Origin: Arachis hypogaea
Taxonomy: Eukaryota > Streptophyta > Magnoliopsida > Fabales > Fabaceae
Reading direction: 5' to 3'
NCBI RefSeq assembly: GCF_003086295.3
Contig: NC_092039.1
Location: 65,429,649 to 65,493,648, forward strand
DNA: 64,000 bases
Made by a program: the position numbers and the translations under genes. The notes beneath the pieces were generated by a model. It saw only the letters and a list, made by a program, of their open reading frames with translations. It had not been told where the DNA came from and ran no database searches. Shown piece by piece: positions 12,781 through 23,512 of the stretch (position 1 is the first letter of the stretch; every line of letters starts with the position of its first letter).

Positions 12781-13884
12781 TTGTGCATCTTTAGCAAGCG
12801 CATTTTGGGTGACAAGCTTCGTTCTGAACATTTTTAGTTTAGTTTCTTTTTATACTTTTTAGTTGTTTTCTATATATTTTATCTTTTGAAAACCTTTTTA
12901 CTTAGTTTATTGCACTTTCTTAGTTTATTGCACTTTCTAATTTTGTTTGTACATAACTTAGTATTATATTGTAGTTATGCATAAGTACCAGGATATTGTA
13001 GTTATGCATATTTTGATATTTTGCTTTTAATTTTAGCTTTTACATATGCTTTTTAGTTTTTTAGCTATGATTGTGATTTTGGATGATGTGATGATTGCAC
13101 CTAGTTTGATTTCCTACATACTTGCTATTTTGTTTTGATTGAAATTAGAAATTAAACTTAGGATTTTTTAACTTTTTCTATCCAATCACATTATATACAT
13201 ATAGAATAAATGTTAGTCAATTTAATAAAATTTCCAAGAAACTTACTTTTTATAAAGGGCATTGAAATTCAAATTGAATTGAGTTGAAATTCTTTGAAGC
13301 TTGCATGATTCATACATTGTGGAATATGGTTTTTGAATTAAAGAACATACAACTTATGAGATTTTGAGCCTTATTGTGTGGTTATACTATTTGACCACTT
13401 ATTTTATTCTTGTGTGTTCTCTTCTCTATAATTGTAATATAATTGCAATCTTTGGTTTGTTTAATTCTATATATCCATTATTTATTGTATGATTATGCAA
13501 TTATATGATTGAGACTATTATTTCTTTATAGCTCACTTAACCCAAATAGCCTACCATTTCATTCATCTTTGTTTGCCACTTTGAGCCTATGAATAACTCC
13601 TTTTGTTCTTTATTTTGCCACATCATTAACCTTAAGCGAAAAATAATGAAATGTTCTTTATTTGAATCTTTGAGTAGTTTAATTTAGTGAGTGTGTGTGA
13701 TGTTTAAGTGTGGGGAAGATGTGAGAAACTTGGGTTGATGAAAATGTGTTTTATTCTTGTTGAAAAATCTTGGAAATTTGGGATGCATACTCATGTAATA
13801 TTATAGAAACCATATGCATTGATGAGTTGGTATAAATTATGTTCTTGAAAAAAAAAAGAAGAAAAAAAGAAAAGAAAAAAAAAA

Positions 13885-14641
13885 TGAGATGAGGAAATGT
13901 TAACCTTGCCAAAGTGGAGGACTTGTCAGTCACATTGTAGAGTTCTAGAGGTCTGATCTCATGAACTTTCACTTCCTCCCCAATTATGATACTATGGATC
14001 ATGATGGCCCGATCCACAGTCACTTCAGATCGGTTGCTAGTAGGAATGATGGAGCGTTGGATGAACTCCAACCATCCTCTAGCCACAGGCTTAAGGTCTG
14101 GTCTTCTCAATTGAACCGGATTGTCTCTTGAGTCTCTTTTCCATTGAGCTCTTTCCACACATATGTCCATGAGGACTTGGTCCAATTTTTGATCAAAGTT
14201 GACTCTTCTAGTGTAGGGGCGTGCGTTTTCTTGCATTATTGGCAAGTGGAACGCCAACCTTACATTTTCCGGATTGAAATCAAAGTATTTTTCGCGAACC
14301 ATTGTAAGCCAATTCTTTGGATTCGGGTTCATACTTTGATCATGGTTCCTAGTGATCCATGCATTGGCATAGAACTCTTGAACCATTAAGATTCCGACTT
14401 GTTGAATGGGGTTGGTAAGAACTTTCCAACCTCTTCTTCGAATTTCATGTCGGATTTCCGGATACTTATTATTCTTGAGCATGAAAGGGACTTCAGGGAT
14501 CACCTTCTTCTTGGCCACAATTTCATAGAAGTGGTCTTGATGGATCTTTGAGATGAATATCTCCATCTCCCATGACTCGGAAGTAGAAACTTTTGCCTTT
14601 TCTTTCTTCTTTTTAGAGGTTTCTCCGGCCTTAGGTGCCAT
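13885..14641 (-). pseudogene. Z2 ORF2: putative plant transposon protein, C-terminus lost
   Basis: The ATG at 14641 begins MAPKAGETSKKKKEKAKVST, a lysine-rich head of about 25 residues, then a globular domain: the DHFYEIVAKKKVIPEVPF segment, VGILMVQEFYANAW, the NWLTMVREKYFDFNPENVRLAF region and PTSNRSEVTVDRAIMIHSII. This resembles the family usually annotated as putative plant transposon protein (I believe Pfam PF20167), common in non-autonomous Ty3 elements and of unknown function. The frame is open throughout the domain to TFPHLI, and then runs into phenylalanine codons copied from the A/G tract of X0. Residues after that point (to 13751) are junction artefact. It is the best preserved ORF2 of the Z family here. 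Confidence 0.82.
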
Positions 14642-14894
14642 AAATGGTTATGGAAAAACAAAAAGCAATACTTTGACCATATCAAACTTAAAATGTTTGT
14701 TCGTTCTTAAGCAAAAGAAGAAAGAAAGAAGGGGAAGAAGAAGAAAATGGAGGAGATAGAGCTTTACAAATGTTCAGAGCATTGTTGGGACTTCTCAACT
14801 TCAAACTTAGAGTTTGAATGTGGGGGTAAAAATCCAAACTTAGAGTTTGATATAAGTTTGGTTGTGGCCTCCCAACACCAAACTTACAGTTTGA
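14642..14894 (-). other. Z2 short spacer between protease and ORF2
   Basis: It holds several AAACTTAGAGTTTG and AACACCAAACTTACAG pieces (AAGTTTGGTGTT repeats on the element strand) and a degenerate copy of the hairpin box before ORF2 (about 14685-14715). The palindrome array found here in Z3 and Z5 is absent. Confidence 0.7.
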
Positions 14895-17096
14895 CTGTAG
14901 GGGTTTTGTTTGACTCTGCATTGAGAGAAGCTTTTCTTGCTTCCTCTCCATGGTTACAGAGGGAGATCCTTGAGTTTTAAACACAAGGTAGTCCTCATTC
15001 AATTGAAAGACTAACTCTCATCTGTCCACATCAATCACAGCTTTTGCTGTGGCTAGGAAGGGTCTTCCAAGGATGATGGAATCATCCTCATCCTTTCCAG
15101 TGTCTAGGATTTTGAAATCAGCAGGGATGTAAAGGCCTTTGACCTTTACTAGCACATCCTATACCTGCCTATAAGCCTTTTTCATGGATTTATCTGCCAT
15201 CTCTAATGAGAATTTGGCAGTCTGTACTTCAAAGATTCCCAATTTCTCCATTACAGAGAGTGGCATTAAGTTTATGTCTGACCCCAGGTTACACAGAGCC
15301 TTCTCAAAGGTCATGGTGCCTATGGTACAGAGAATTAATAATTTACCAGGATTCTATTTTTTTTGAGGTAAAGTGTGCTGAACCCAGGTATTCAGTTCAT
15401 TAATGAGCAATGGAGGCTCATCCTCCCAAGTCTCATTATCAAATAGCTTGGCATTCAGCTTCATGAGCTGCTAAATACTGGGCAACTTGCCCTTCAACAA
15501 TGTCTTTATCTTCTTCAGAAGATGAATAATCATCAGAGCTCATGAATGATAAAAGGAGGTTTAATGGAATCTCTATGGTCTCTAGGTGAGCCTCAGATTC
15601 CTTAGGTTCCTCAATTGGAAACTCCTTTCTCATCCAGAGGACGTCCCATGAGGTATTTCTCACTGGAATTTACGTCCTCCTCCTATTTTGTGTATTCGGC
15701 CACACCAAGTACGGTTATGGCCTTGCACTCTTTTTTTGGATTCTCTTCTGTATTACTTGGGAGAGTACTAGGAGGAGTTTCAGTGACTCTTTTACTTAGC
15801 TGGCCCACTTGTGCCTCTAAATTTTGAATGGAGGACCTTGTTTCACTCATGAAACTTAGAGTGGCCTTAGATAGATCAGAGACTATATTTGCTAAGCTAG
15901 AGGAACTCTACTCAGAATTCTCTGTCTGTTGCTGAGAGGATGATGGAAAAGGCTTGCTATTACTAAACCTATTTCTTCCACTTTTATTAAAGCCTTGTTG
16001 GGGCTTTTGTTGATCATTCTATGAGAAATTGGGATAATTTCTCCATGAGTGATTATAGGTGTTTCCAGGCTTTACCCATGTAATTCACCTCTGCCATAGC
16101 AGGGTTCTCAGGATCATAAGCTTCTTCTCCAGAAGATGCTTCTTTAGTACTGTTGGATGCATTTTGCAATTCATTCAGACTCTGAGAAATCATATTGACT
16201 TGCTGAGTCAACATTTTGTTCCGAGCCAATATGGCATTCAGAGCATCAATTTCAAGAACTCCCTTCCTCTGAGGCGTCCCATTACTCAGGATTCCTTTCA
16301 GAAGTGTACATGAACTGGTTATTTGCAACCATGTCAATGAGTTTCTGAGCTTTTGCAGGCGTCTTCTTTAGGTGAATAGATCCACTTACAGAATGGTCCA
16401 ATGACATCTTAGACAATTCAGACAGACCATCATAGAATATATCCTGGATGGTCCATTCTGAAAGCATGTCAGAAGGACACTTTTTGCTCAGTTACTTGTA
16501 TTTTTTCCAAGCTTCATAGAGGGATTCACCTTCTTTCTGTCTGAAGGTTTGAACATCCACTCTAAGCTTGCTCAACTTTTGAAGAGGAAAGAACTTGCCT
16601 AAGAAAGTCGTGACCAGCTTATCCCAAGAGTTCATGCTATCTTTAGGTTGAGAGTCCAACCATATTCTAGCTCTGTCTCTTACAGCAAAAGGAAAAGCAT
16701 AAGTCTGTAGACCTCCGGATCAACCCCATTGGTCTTAATAGTATCACAGATCTGCAAGAATTCAGTTAAGAACTGAAAAGGATCTTCTGATGGAAGTCTA
16801 TAAAACTTGTAATTCTGTTGCATCAGAAAAACTAATTGATGCTTTAACTCAAAATTGTTTGCTCCAATGGTAGGGATTGAGATGCTTCTTCCATGTAAGT
16901 TCAAATTTGGTGCAGTAAAGTCACCGAGCATCTTCCTTGTATTGTTGTTTGGTTCGGCCATTACTTCTTTTTCGAGATTCTCTGTAAGGTTTTCTCTGTA
17001 TTGTTGTGTTTTAGCTTCTCTTAGCTTCTTCTTTAGAGTCCTTTCAGGTTCAGGATTTACTTCCACAAGAATGTCCTTATCCTTGCTCCTGCTCAT
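14895..17096 (-). pseudogene. Z2 gag-protease polyprotein, frameshifted, catalytic Asp lost
   Basis: The ATG at 17096 starts MSRSKDKDILVEVNPEPERT; the frame breaks near 16690, where one base is missing in the segment coding LMLFPFAV. Further fragments read in other frames at 16467-16282, 16337-16053 and 15663-15439. The protease signature at about 15296-15270 reads CNLGSDINLMP: the catalytic aspartate codon GAC has become AAC (15290-15288). The codon where Z3 has its terminal TAG is CAG here (15-base context AAACCCCTACAGTCA), so the end of the ancestral frame is uncertain. Gag would coat the RNA; this copy can make neither full gag nor active protease. Confidence 0.85.
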
Positions 17097-18606
17097 ATGA
17101 AAAAGAAGAGAATAGAAAAGAAGATGAATCCTCTATATCACAGTATAGAGATTTTTTTATGTGAGTAGAAGAAGAAAAGAATAGAAGAAGAAAAATTTGA
17201 ACACAAAGAGAGAAGAGAAGAGGGTTCGAATTATGAGTAGAAGAGAAGTTTTAGTAGATAAATAAATAAATAGAAGGAGATGAGAGAGAGAGAATTCGAA
17301 GATTGTTTTTGAAAAATGGTTAGTGATTTTCGAAAATTAAGAGAAGAAATAAAATTAAAATTAAAATTTGAAACAATTAGTTTATTAAAAAAAAGAATTT
17401 TTGAAAAAGGGGAATTTGATTTTCGAAAATTAAAGAGAGAAAAGTAGTTAGGTGGTTTTGAAAAAGATAAGAAATAGTAAAACAAACAAAAAGTCAATTA
17501 GTTAGTTGAAGAAGATTTGAAAATCAATTTTGAAAAGATATGATTGAAAAAGATATGTTTGAAAAGATATGATTGAAAAGATATGATAAAAAAAAGATAT
17601 GATTGAAATTTAACTTTGAAAAAGATTTGATTTTTAAAATTAAAATTGATTACTTTACTAATAAGAAACTAAAAGATATGATTCTAGAATTTAAAGATTT
17701 GACCTTTCTTAACAAAAAAGTAACAAATTTCAAATTTTTGAATTAGTCACATTAATTGTTAGTGAAGTTTTCAAAAATTTGAAATGAAATTAAGAAAAAG
17801 ATTATGAAAAACAAATTTTAAAATTTTTGAAAATATTAAGAGAAAATGAAAAAGATTTGAAAAGATAAATTTTTGAAATTGAAATTTTGACTTGACTAAC
17901 AAGAAACAACTAATTTTAAAATTTTTTTGACTAAGTCAACCCAAAGATTTCGAAATTTATTAGAGAAATAAGGGAAAGCTATTTTTTTTATTTTTGAATT
18001 TTTAATGAGGAGAGAGAAAAACATAAATATGACCCAAAACATGAAAATTTTGGATCAAAACCAATGATGCATGCAAGAACACTATGAATGTCAAGGTGAA
18101 CACCAAGAACACTTTGAAGATCAAGATAAACATCAAGAACTTATTTTTGAAAAATTTTCAAGAAAAGAAAAACATACAAGACACCAAACTTAGAAAATTT
18201 TAACGCTTAAACACTAACAAACTAAAAATGCATATGAAAAACAAGATAAGACACAAAACAAGAAAATATGAAGATCAAAATAAGACTTATCAAGAACAAC
18301 TTAAAGATCATGAAGAATGAAATGCATGAATTTTTCGAAAAGTGCACAAATTTTAAAAACATGCAATTGACACCAAACTTAAAAATTGACGCTAGACTCA
18401 AACAAGAAACAAATTATTTTTAGTTTTTATGATTTTATTAATTTTTTTCTGGATTTTTCGAAAATTATTTTGAAAAGAACAAAAAAGAGAAAAATTTTTT
18501 TTGAAAGATTTTTTGAAAACTTTTTGAAAATAAAATAAAGGTTGAAACAAGAAGAAAATTACCTAATCTGAGCAACAAGATGAACCGTCAGTTGTCCAAA
18601 CTCGAA
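17097..18606 (-). other. Z2 untranslated leader
   Basis: AT-rich leader matching those of Z1 and Z3, with repeated GAAAAAGAT strings, two ACACCAAACTT copies (about 18181 and 18370) and no supported gene. Confidence 0.75.
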
Positions 18607-18627
18607 CAATCCCCGGCAACGGCGCCA
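18607..18627 (-). promoter_or_regulatory. Z2 primer binding site, tRNA-Asp type
   Basis: Minus strand TGGCGCCGTTGCCGGGGATTG, a full match to the tRNA-Asp complement. Six bases separate it from the LTR end. Confidence 0.93.
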
Positions 18628-18633
18628 AAAATT

Positions 18634-20320
18634 TGGTGCACGAAATTGTGATCTCAATGGCGCCAACAACTTGGTACGCACAATTATAATCTCAACTCTT
18701 TTTCACAACTTCACACAACTAACTAGTAAGTGCACTGGGTCGTCCAAGTAATAAACCTTGCGTGAGTAAGGGTTGATCCCACGGAGATTGTCGGCTTGAA
18801 GCAAGCTATGGTCACTTTGTAAATCTCAGTCATGCGGATTAAAATAGTTATGTAGTTTTGATAATTAAAATATAAATAAAACGTAAAATAAAGATAGAGA
18901 TACTTATGTAAATCATTGGTGGGAATTTCAGATAAGTGTATGAAGATGCTTTATCACTTTTGAATCTCTGCTTTCCTACTGCCTTCATCCAATCCTTCAC
19001 ACTCCTTTCCATGGCAAGCTGTATGTAGGGGGATCACCGTTGTCAATGGCTACCGTCCATCCTCTCAGTGAAAATGGTCCAGCTATGGGTTACGTAGGGC
19101 TAATCATCTGTCGGTTCTCGATCGTGTAGGAATAAGATTTACTATCCTTTTGCGTCTGTCACCACGCCCTACTGTCGTGAGTTTGAAGCTCATCACAGCC
19201 ATCCCATCCTAGATCATACTCGGAATACCACAAACAAGGTTTAGACTTTTCGGATCTCAAGAATGCTGCCAATTGATTATAGCTTATACCACGAAGACTC
19301 TGATCGCAAGGAATTGAAGGCTCTGTTGTCAGGAGAGGCAATCAAACGCATGGACCAGGAATCCAAGAGATACACATTCAAGCTTGTTTTCATGTAGAAC
19401 GGAAGTGGTTGTCAATCACGCGTTCATGAGTGAGAATGGTGATGAGTGTCACATAATCATCACATTCGTCATGTTCTTGTGTGCGAATGAATATCTTAGA
19501 ATAAGAATAAGCATGAATTGAATAGAAGAACAATAGTACTTTGCATTAATACTCGAGGAATAGTAGAGCTCCACACCTTAATCTATGGTGTGTAGAAACT
19601 CCACCGTTGAAAATATATAAGAACAAGGTCCAGGCATGGCCGAGGGGCCAGCCTCCAAAACGGGATCAAAGGATCAGATGGTAATCCAAAGACGTCTAAT
19701 ACAATAGTAAAGTTTTATTTATACTAAACTAGTTACTAGGGTTACAGAAATGAGTAAATGATGCAGAAATCCACTTCTGGGCCCACTTGGTGTGAGCTTG
19801 GGATGAGCATTGAAGGTTTCACGTGTAGAGGTCTTCCTTGGAGTTAAACGCCAGTTTGTAACTTGTTTCTGGCATTTAACTCTGCTTTGCAACTTGTTTC
19901 TGGCGTTTAACGCCAGAATATGGCAGAAAGCTGGCGTTAAACGCCAATTTACGTCGTCTAAACTCGAAAAAAGTATAAATTATTATATATTGCTGGAAAG
20001 TTTTGGATGTCTACTTTCCAACGCAGTTGAGAGCGCACCATTTGGACCTCTGTATCTCCAAAAATTTCATTTCGAGTGTAGGGAGGTCAGAATCCAACAG
20101 CATCAGCAGTCCTTTGTCAGCCTCTGTATCAGATTTTTGCTCAAGTCCCTCAATTTCAGCCAGAAAATACCTGAAATTACAGAAAAACACAAACTCATAG
20201 TAAAGTCTAGAAATGTGAATTTTGCTTAAAAACTAATAAAAATATACTAAAAAGTAACTAAATCATACTAAAATCTATGTAAAAACAATGTCAAAAAGCG
20301 TATAAATTATCCGCTTATCA
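18634..20320 (-). repeat. Z2 5' LTR, about 1.7 kb
   Basis: Minus strand TGATAAGCGGATAATTTATA at 20320 to CGTGCACCA at 18634. It has GGCGTTAAACGCC palindromes (19830-19950), a TATAAATAAA box on the minus strand near 19715-19722, and the U5 segment around 18772-18795. Just inside its end (18655-18676) is a second, partial copy of the U5-end plus primer-site junction. Confidence 0.9.
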
Positions 20321-21443
20321 CACTCGTTGGTAGGGTGCGCATAAACTCGGTGGTATTTGCAATATTCTGTCCGAATTCCTCCTCTTTTATGCTTAATTGG
20401 TTGAGGGGGCGGGATTTTCTCAGTGTTGCATATCTCTCTGTAGACATCCACAAGGGACACCCTAAGTGGAGTGTAGTTGTGGTATTTTCTAGGTTTTTCA
20501 GTAGGTTGGTCTTCTTTTTTCCTGGACTCTTTGTCCTTGTCCCGAGGTGGGTAGGAGAATCTAGATTTTAAAGTTTTTCCTAATCGAGAGTTCTCCTCCA
20601 TATTAATATACTTTTCTGCCTGTTCTTGTACCTCGTTTAGAGATGTTGGGTGCTTTTTGGATATGGAGTGGCTAAAGGGTCCTTCTCGCAGGAAATTGAT
20701 GAGACCCATGATGGCTTCTTCTGTTGGCAGACTTTGTATGTCGAGATATGCCTTGTTGAATCTTTCCATGTAGTTGCGGAGGCTTTCTCGATCTCCTTGC
20801 TTAATCCCTAACAAGCCAGGGGCATGCTTGGTTTTGTCTTTCTGGATGGAGAATCTAGCTAGGAACTTCTTGGCGAGGTCATCGAAGCTTGCTATTGACC
20901 TTGCGGCAAACTGTCGAACCACTTTATTACCGTCTTGGTCAAAGTGGTCGGGAAAGCTTTGCAACAGATTGCATCTGAGGCATTCGTAAGATACATCCGA
21001 CTTCTGAAATTGCTGAGAAGATGGCTTGGATCAGACATACCGTTGTACAGAGTCATGTCAGGGGCTTTGAAGTCCTTTGGAACTTTAGCTTTCATGATCT
21101 CCTTTGTGAACAGGTCTTGTTCCTTTTGGGGGCTATCTTCGTGGCTGGATCGAGTGGTTTTAGTTTTGAGATCAGCTTCGAGCTTTAGGAACTTGTTCTC
21201 CAGCTCTCTATGCCGTCTTGTTTCTCTACGAAGGTCTCGCTCAGCTTCCCGCTGTTGGTCGACTTCTTGTTCAAGCTGTTTTATTCGATGTTGTTGCACA
21301 CGGATAGCTTCCAAGATTTCGGTGTTTGGTGGTTGTCTATCTCTTTTATCTTGAGGTGTATCCTTTGGTATGGTATCCATGTTCTTATATGGCATTCTAT
21401 CTTCCAAGACAGATTTGTGATCGTTGTCAAAGTTATCCTCCAT
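20321..21443 (-). pseudogene. T gag, frameshifted and cut after the zinc knuckle
   Basis: The start chosen is the ATG at 21443 (MEDNFDNDHKSVLEDRMPYK), the first after the primer site; an upstream in-frame ATG lies inside the LTR. Next comes a long charged coiled-coil stretch (RVQQHRIKQLEQEVDQQREA and on), then the Ty3 gag core (APDMTLYNGMSDPSHLLSNF). Around 20900 the frame shifts: the first frame stops after KWFDSLPQGQ and the neighbouring frame resumes with RSIASFDDLAKKFLARF. The C-terminus shows a zinc-knuckle-like YCKYHRVYAHPTNEC at about 20365-20321, where the Z2 LTR cuts in. This is typical Tat-lineage gag, probably the packaging protein of the only RT-coding element present. Confidence 0.87.
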
Positions 21444-21462
21444 GACGATGGGATGACTTCCA

Positions 21463-21483
21463 GGTTCCCCGACAACGGCGCCA
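21463..21483 (-). promoter_or_regulatory. T primer binding site, tRNA-Asp type
   Basis: Minus strand TGGCGCCGTTGTCGGGGAACC: 16 of the first 17 bases match the tRNA-Asp complement. It starts one base after the LTR end (AACA|T|TGGCGCC). So T uses the same primer as the non-autonomous families. Confidence 0.85.
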
Positions 21484-21484
21484 A

Positions 21485-21779
21485 TGTTCCGAGGGTTCCT
21501 AAAACTCAAGGTCGATCTAGGACGAGATCTTCTGTCGTGGCCAGAACTGTCGTGTCCGACTTGTTGAATCTTAAGATGCTGCTGATCCTCGTTCACTGGG
21601 AGGTGGTGGTACCTGCAAGAGACTCTGATGCTTAAGTTAGCACGTGCTTTAGGCAGGTTTTTGTGTAGAATCAGAGTATGAGTTATACTTGGGTGCTCCA
21701 GTGTATTTATAGTAGTGTTTGATGACCTTCCTTTGAGATAGGTTTGTTATCTTATCTTATCTTTTGCAGGTGGGGTCAC
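21485..21779 (-). repeat. T LTR, inner part
   Basis: Ends CCTCGGAACA next to the primer site and is interrupted at 21779 by Z3. The missing outer part is at 29741-29920. Polypurine GATAAGATAAGATAA-type sequence lies near 21745-21768. Confidence 0.78.
21704..21711 (-). promoter_or_regulatory. T LTR TATA box
   Basis: TATAAATA on the minus strand, about 220 bases before the LTR end, a reasonable core promoter place. Confidence 0.5.
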
Positions 21780-23512
21780 TGATGAGCGGATAATTTATAC
21801 GCTTTTTGGCATTATTTTTAGATAATTTTTAGTAGGATCTAGCTACTTTTTAGTATATTTTTATTAGTTTTTAAGCAAAATTCACATTTCTGGATTTACT
21901 ATGAGTTTGTGTGTTTTTCTGTGATTTCAAGTATTTTCTGGCTGAAATTGAGGGACCTGAGCAAAAATCTGATTTAGAGGCTGAAGAAGGACTGCTGATG
22001 CTGTTGGATTCTGACCTCCCTGCACTCGAAATGGAATTTTTGGAGCTACTAAAACCCAAATGGCGCGCTCTCAATTGCGTTGAAAGTAGACATCCAGGGC
22101 TATCCAGCAATATATAATAGTCCATACTTTGTCCGAGTTTAGACGATGCAAACTGGCGTTCAACGTCAGCTTTCTGCCTTATTCTGGTGTTAAACGCTAG
22201 AAACAAGTTGCAAGCTAGAGTCAAATGCCAGAAACAAGTTACAAACTGGCGTTTAACTCCAAAGAAGGTCTCTACACGTGAAAGCTTCAATGCTCAGCCC
22301 AAGCCCACACCAAGTGGGCCCGGAAGTGGATTTCTGCATCATTTACTTGTTTATGTAACCCTAGTAACTAGTTTAGTATAAATAAAACTTTTTACTATTG
22401 TACTCACATCTTTTGATCATCTTTTGATCTTTTGATCATGTTTTGCGGGCTGGCCATTCGACCATGCCTAGACCTTGTTCTTATGTATTTTCAACGGTGG
22501 AGTTTCTACACACTATAGATTAAAGTGTGGAGCTCTGCTGTTCCTCGAGTATTAATGCAAAGTACTATTATTCTTCTATTCAATTCATGCTTATTCTTAT
22601 TCTAAGATATTCATTCGCACACAAGAACATGATGAATGTGATGATTATGTGACACTCATCACCATTCTCACTTATGAACGCGTGATTGACAACCACTTCT
22701 GTTCTACATGAAAACAAGCTTGAATGTATATCTCTTGGATTTCTAATCAACGATTCACATCGACTTCCCTCTGACAATGGGGCATCTGAATCCGAGATTA
22801 GAATCTTTGTGGAATAGGCTAGAATCCATTCGCAGCATTCCTGAGATTCGGAAAGTCTAAACCTTGTTTGTGGTATTCCGAGTAGGAACTGGGATGGGAT
22901 AACTGTGACGAGTTTCAAACTCGCGACTGTAGGGCGTAGTGAAAGATGTAAAAGGATAGTAAATCCTATTCCTACACAATCGAGAACCAACAGCTGATTA
23001 GCCATACGATATCTGTGCATGGTATTTTTCATCCGACATGAGAAATCCGACAATTGATTAGCCGTACAAAAATCGTAGAGGACCATTTTCACGGAGAGGA
23101 CGGGAAGTAGCCATTGACAACGGCGACACCCAACATACAGCTTGCCATAGAAAGGAGTATGAAGGATTGGATGAAGGCAGTAGGAAAGCAGAGATTCAGA
23201 AGGAACAATGCATCTCCATACGCTTATTTGAAATTCCCACCAATGAATTGCATAAGTATCTCTATCTTTATTTTATGTTTTATTCATCTTTTAAATATCA
23301 ATTCTCCATAACCATTTGAATCCGCCTGACTGAGATTTACAAGATGATCATAGCTTGCTTCATACCAACAATCTCCGTGGGATCGACCCTTACTCGCGTA
23401 AGGTTTATTACTTGGACGACCCAGTGCACTTGCTGGTTAGTTGTGCGAAGTTGTGATAAAGAGTTGAGATTGCAATTGATCGTACCATGTTGATGGCGCC
23501 ATTGATGATCAC
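21780..23512 (+). repeat. Z3 5' LTR, end truncated
   Basis: Starts TGATGAGCGGATAATTTATA. It contains palindromic pieces (22150-22260), the TTGGAAAGCT-like module (about 22035-22120, here TTGAAAGT), a TATA box, and CAATCTCCGTGGGATCGACC (23369). The expected end and the primer site are gone: after GATGATCACA (about 23512) the text jumps into the leader. Confidence 0.88.
22377..22384 (+). promoter_or_regulatory. Z3 LTR TATA box
   Basis: TATAAATA within TTTAGTATAAATAAAACTTT, at the same place in the Z2 LTR. It is the most likely core promoter of the family, with the conserved U5 block about 1 kb downstream. Confidence 0.55.

Larger units (their letters stand above)
7576..13884 (+). mobile_element. 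X0: family X element, 3'-truncated and without its ORFs
   Basis: It begins with a full LTR (TGATAAATCC...ATCGTCA) and a primer site, but neither ORF1 nor ORF2 survives and there is no 3' LTR. After the internal AGGA hairpin box (12744) the sequence matches the tail of X3 until a purine-rich tract at about 13849-13884, where it joins Z2 in mid-ORF. The left flank TGTCT (7571-7575) is the candidate target duplication and lies in T pol. Confidence 0.85.
13885..20320 (-). mobile_element. Z2: family Z element, 3'-truncated, minus strand
   Basis: Minus-strand order is 5' LTR (20320-18634), primer site, leader, gag-protease (17096-14895), then ORF2, broken at 13885 where it joins the purine tract of X0. 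No 3' LTR remains. Unlike Z3 and Z5 there is almost no palindromic spacer between protease and ORF2 (about 250 bases). Its LTR end at 20320 interrupts the T gag after the zinc knuckle. Confidence 0.87.

Noticed and set aside
13751..13884. C-terminal extension of Z2 ORF2
   Set aside because: The Phe-rich residues come from X0 sequence beyond the junction and have no counterpart in Z5.
20892..21596. T gag starting at 21596
   Set aside because: That ATG lies in the LTR, before the primer site; the first ATG after the primer site is at 21443.
22580..23092. 170-codon minus-strand frame
   Set aside because: Lies wholly within the Z3 LTR; other Z LTRs do not keep it open.
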